A stretch of 13,755 nucleotides of DNA from NCBI GenBank assembly GCA_002339085.1, contig DDDX01000079.1:1-13755 (forward strand), written 5' to 3'. The notes beneath the pieces are model-generated. The model saw nothing but the letters and a program-made list of their open reading frames with translations. It had not been told where the DNA came from and made no database searches. The stretch comes from Cellvibrionales bacterium UBA1969. GTDB taxonomy: Bacteria > Pseudomonadota > Gammaproteobacteria > Pseudomonadales > UBA7434. Of the stretch, positions 13,679 through 13,755 are shown in pieces (position 1 is the first letter of the stretch; each line of letters begins with the position of its first letter). The translations under genes were made by a program, and so were the position numbers.

Positions 13679-13755
13679 TTAAGGTAGCGCCACCACCACA
13701 TCACCTACGACGTGATGACCAATCGCATTTTTACCAATAACTTTAAGTTCGATCG
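13679..13755 (-). CDS. C-terminal end of a MaoC-like acyl dehydratase (partial)
   Basis: Only the last 24 residues and the TAA stop (13681-13679) are inside the window. The end reads IELKVIGKNAIGHHVVGD followed by VVVALP. The N-x-x-G-x-x-V pattern and the final beta strand ending in LP match the last hairpin of MaoC/hot-dog-fold hydratases that pair with acyl-CoA dehydrogenases. Hydration of the enoyl-CoA formed by the neighbouring dehydrogenase would fit the pathway. The call rests on a short fragment and on context. Confidence 0.55.
   Translation of the reverse strand, partial: IELKVIGKNAIGHHVVGDVVVALP

Overview
The window looks like chromosomal DNA of a marine gammaproteobacterium. The reasons are a complete proteorhodopsin/retinal gene set, a proteorhodopsin with glutamine at the spectral-tuning position (typical of blue-absorbing marine forms), moderate G+C with AT-rich intergenic DNA, and acyl-CoA catabolic genes common in oligotrophic or hydrocarbon/steroid-using marine gammaproteobacteria. 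The exact genus cannot be read from the sequence. No rRNA, tRNA, CRISPR array or insertion sequence was seen.

Layout. Positions 1-350 (minus) hold the N-terminal third of an MDR-family quinone oxidoreductase. Positions 521-2026 (minus) encode a secreted PHB-depolymerase-type esterase with an N-terminal beta domain and a C-terminal sorting-signal-like tail. Positions 2184-8312 (minus) form a tight six-gene operon, transcribed as proteorhodopsin - crtE - crtI - crtB - crtY - blh. Positions 8313-9134 are about 820 bp of non-coding AT-rich DNA with several inverted and direct repeats, between divergent genes. Positions 9135-10763 (plus) encode an AMP-forming acyl-CoA ligase. Positions 10760-13755 (minus) hold an acyl-CoA catabolism cluster, transcribed as MaoC-like hydratase (only its C-terminus is inside the window) - acyl-CoA dehydrogenase - DUF35 zinc-ribbon/OB-fold protein - thiolase-superfamily protein of the SCP-x/Ltp2 kind.

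How the genes work together. CrtE makes GGPP, CrtB condenses it to phytoene, CrtI desaturates that to lycopene, CrtY cyclises it to beta-carotene, and Blh splits beta-carotene into two retinals. Retinal binds Lys213 of the rhodopsin to give a light-driven proton pump (Asp80/Thr84/Glu91) predicted to absorb blue light (Gln88). The operon is self-contained from farnesyl-PP and isopentenyl-PP onward; no idi gene is present. The genes on the right look like a module that activates an organic acid to its CoA ester, dehydrogenates and hydrates it, and cleaves it. The thiolase-like/DUF35 pair resembles the retro-aldolase pair of steroid side-chain degradation, so the cleavage may be aldolytic. The substrate is unknown.

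Several gene starts were set from Shine-Dalgarno evidence: proteorhodopsin at 8312 (not the upstream TTG at 8354), crtB at a TTG at 5167 (not the GTG at 5317 inside crtI), and the thiolase-like gene at 11941 (not the GTG at 11962).
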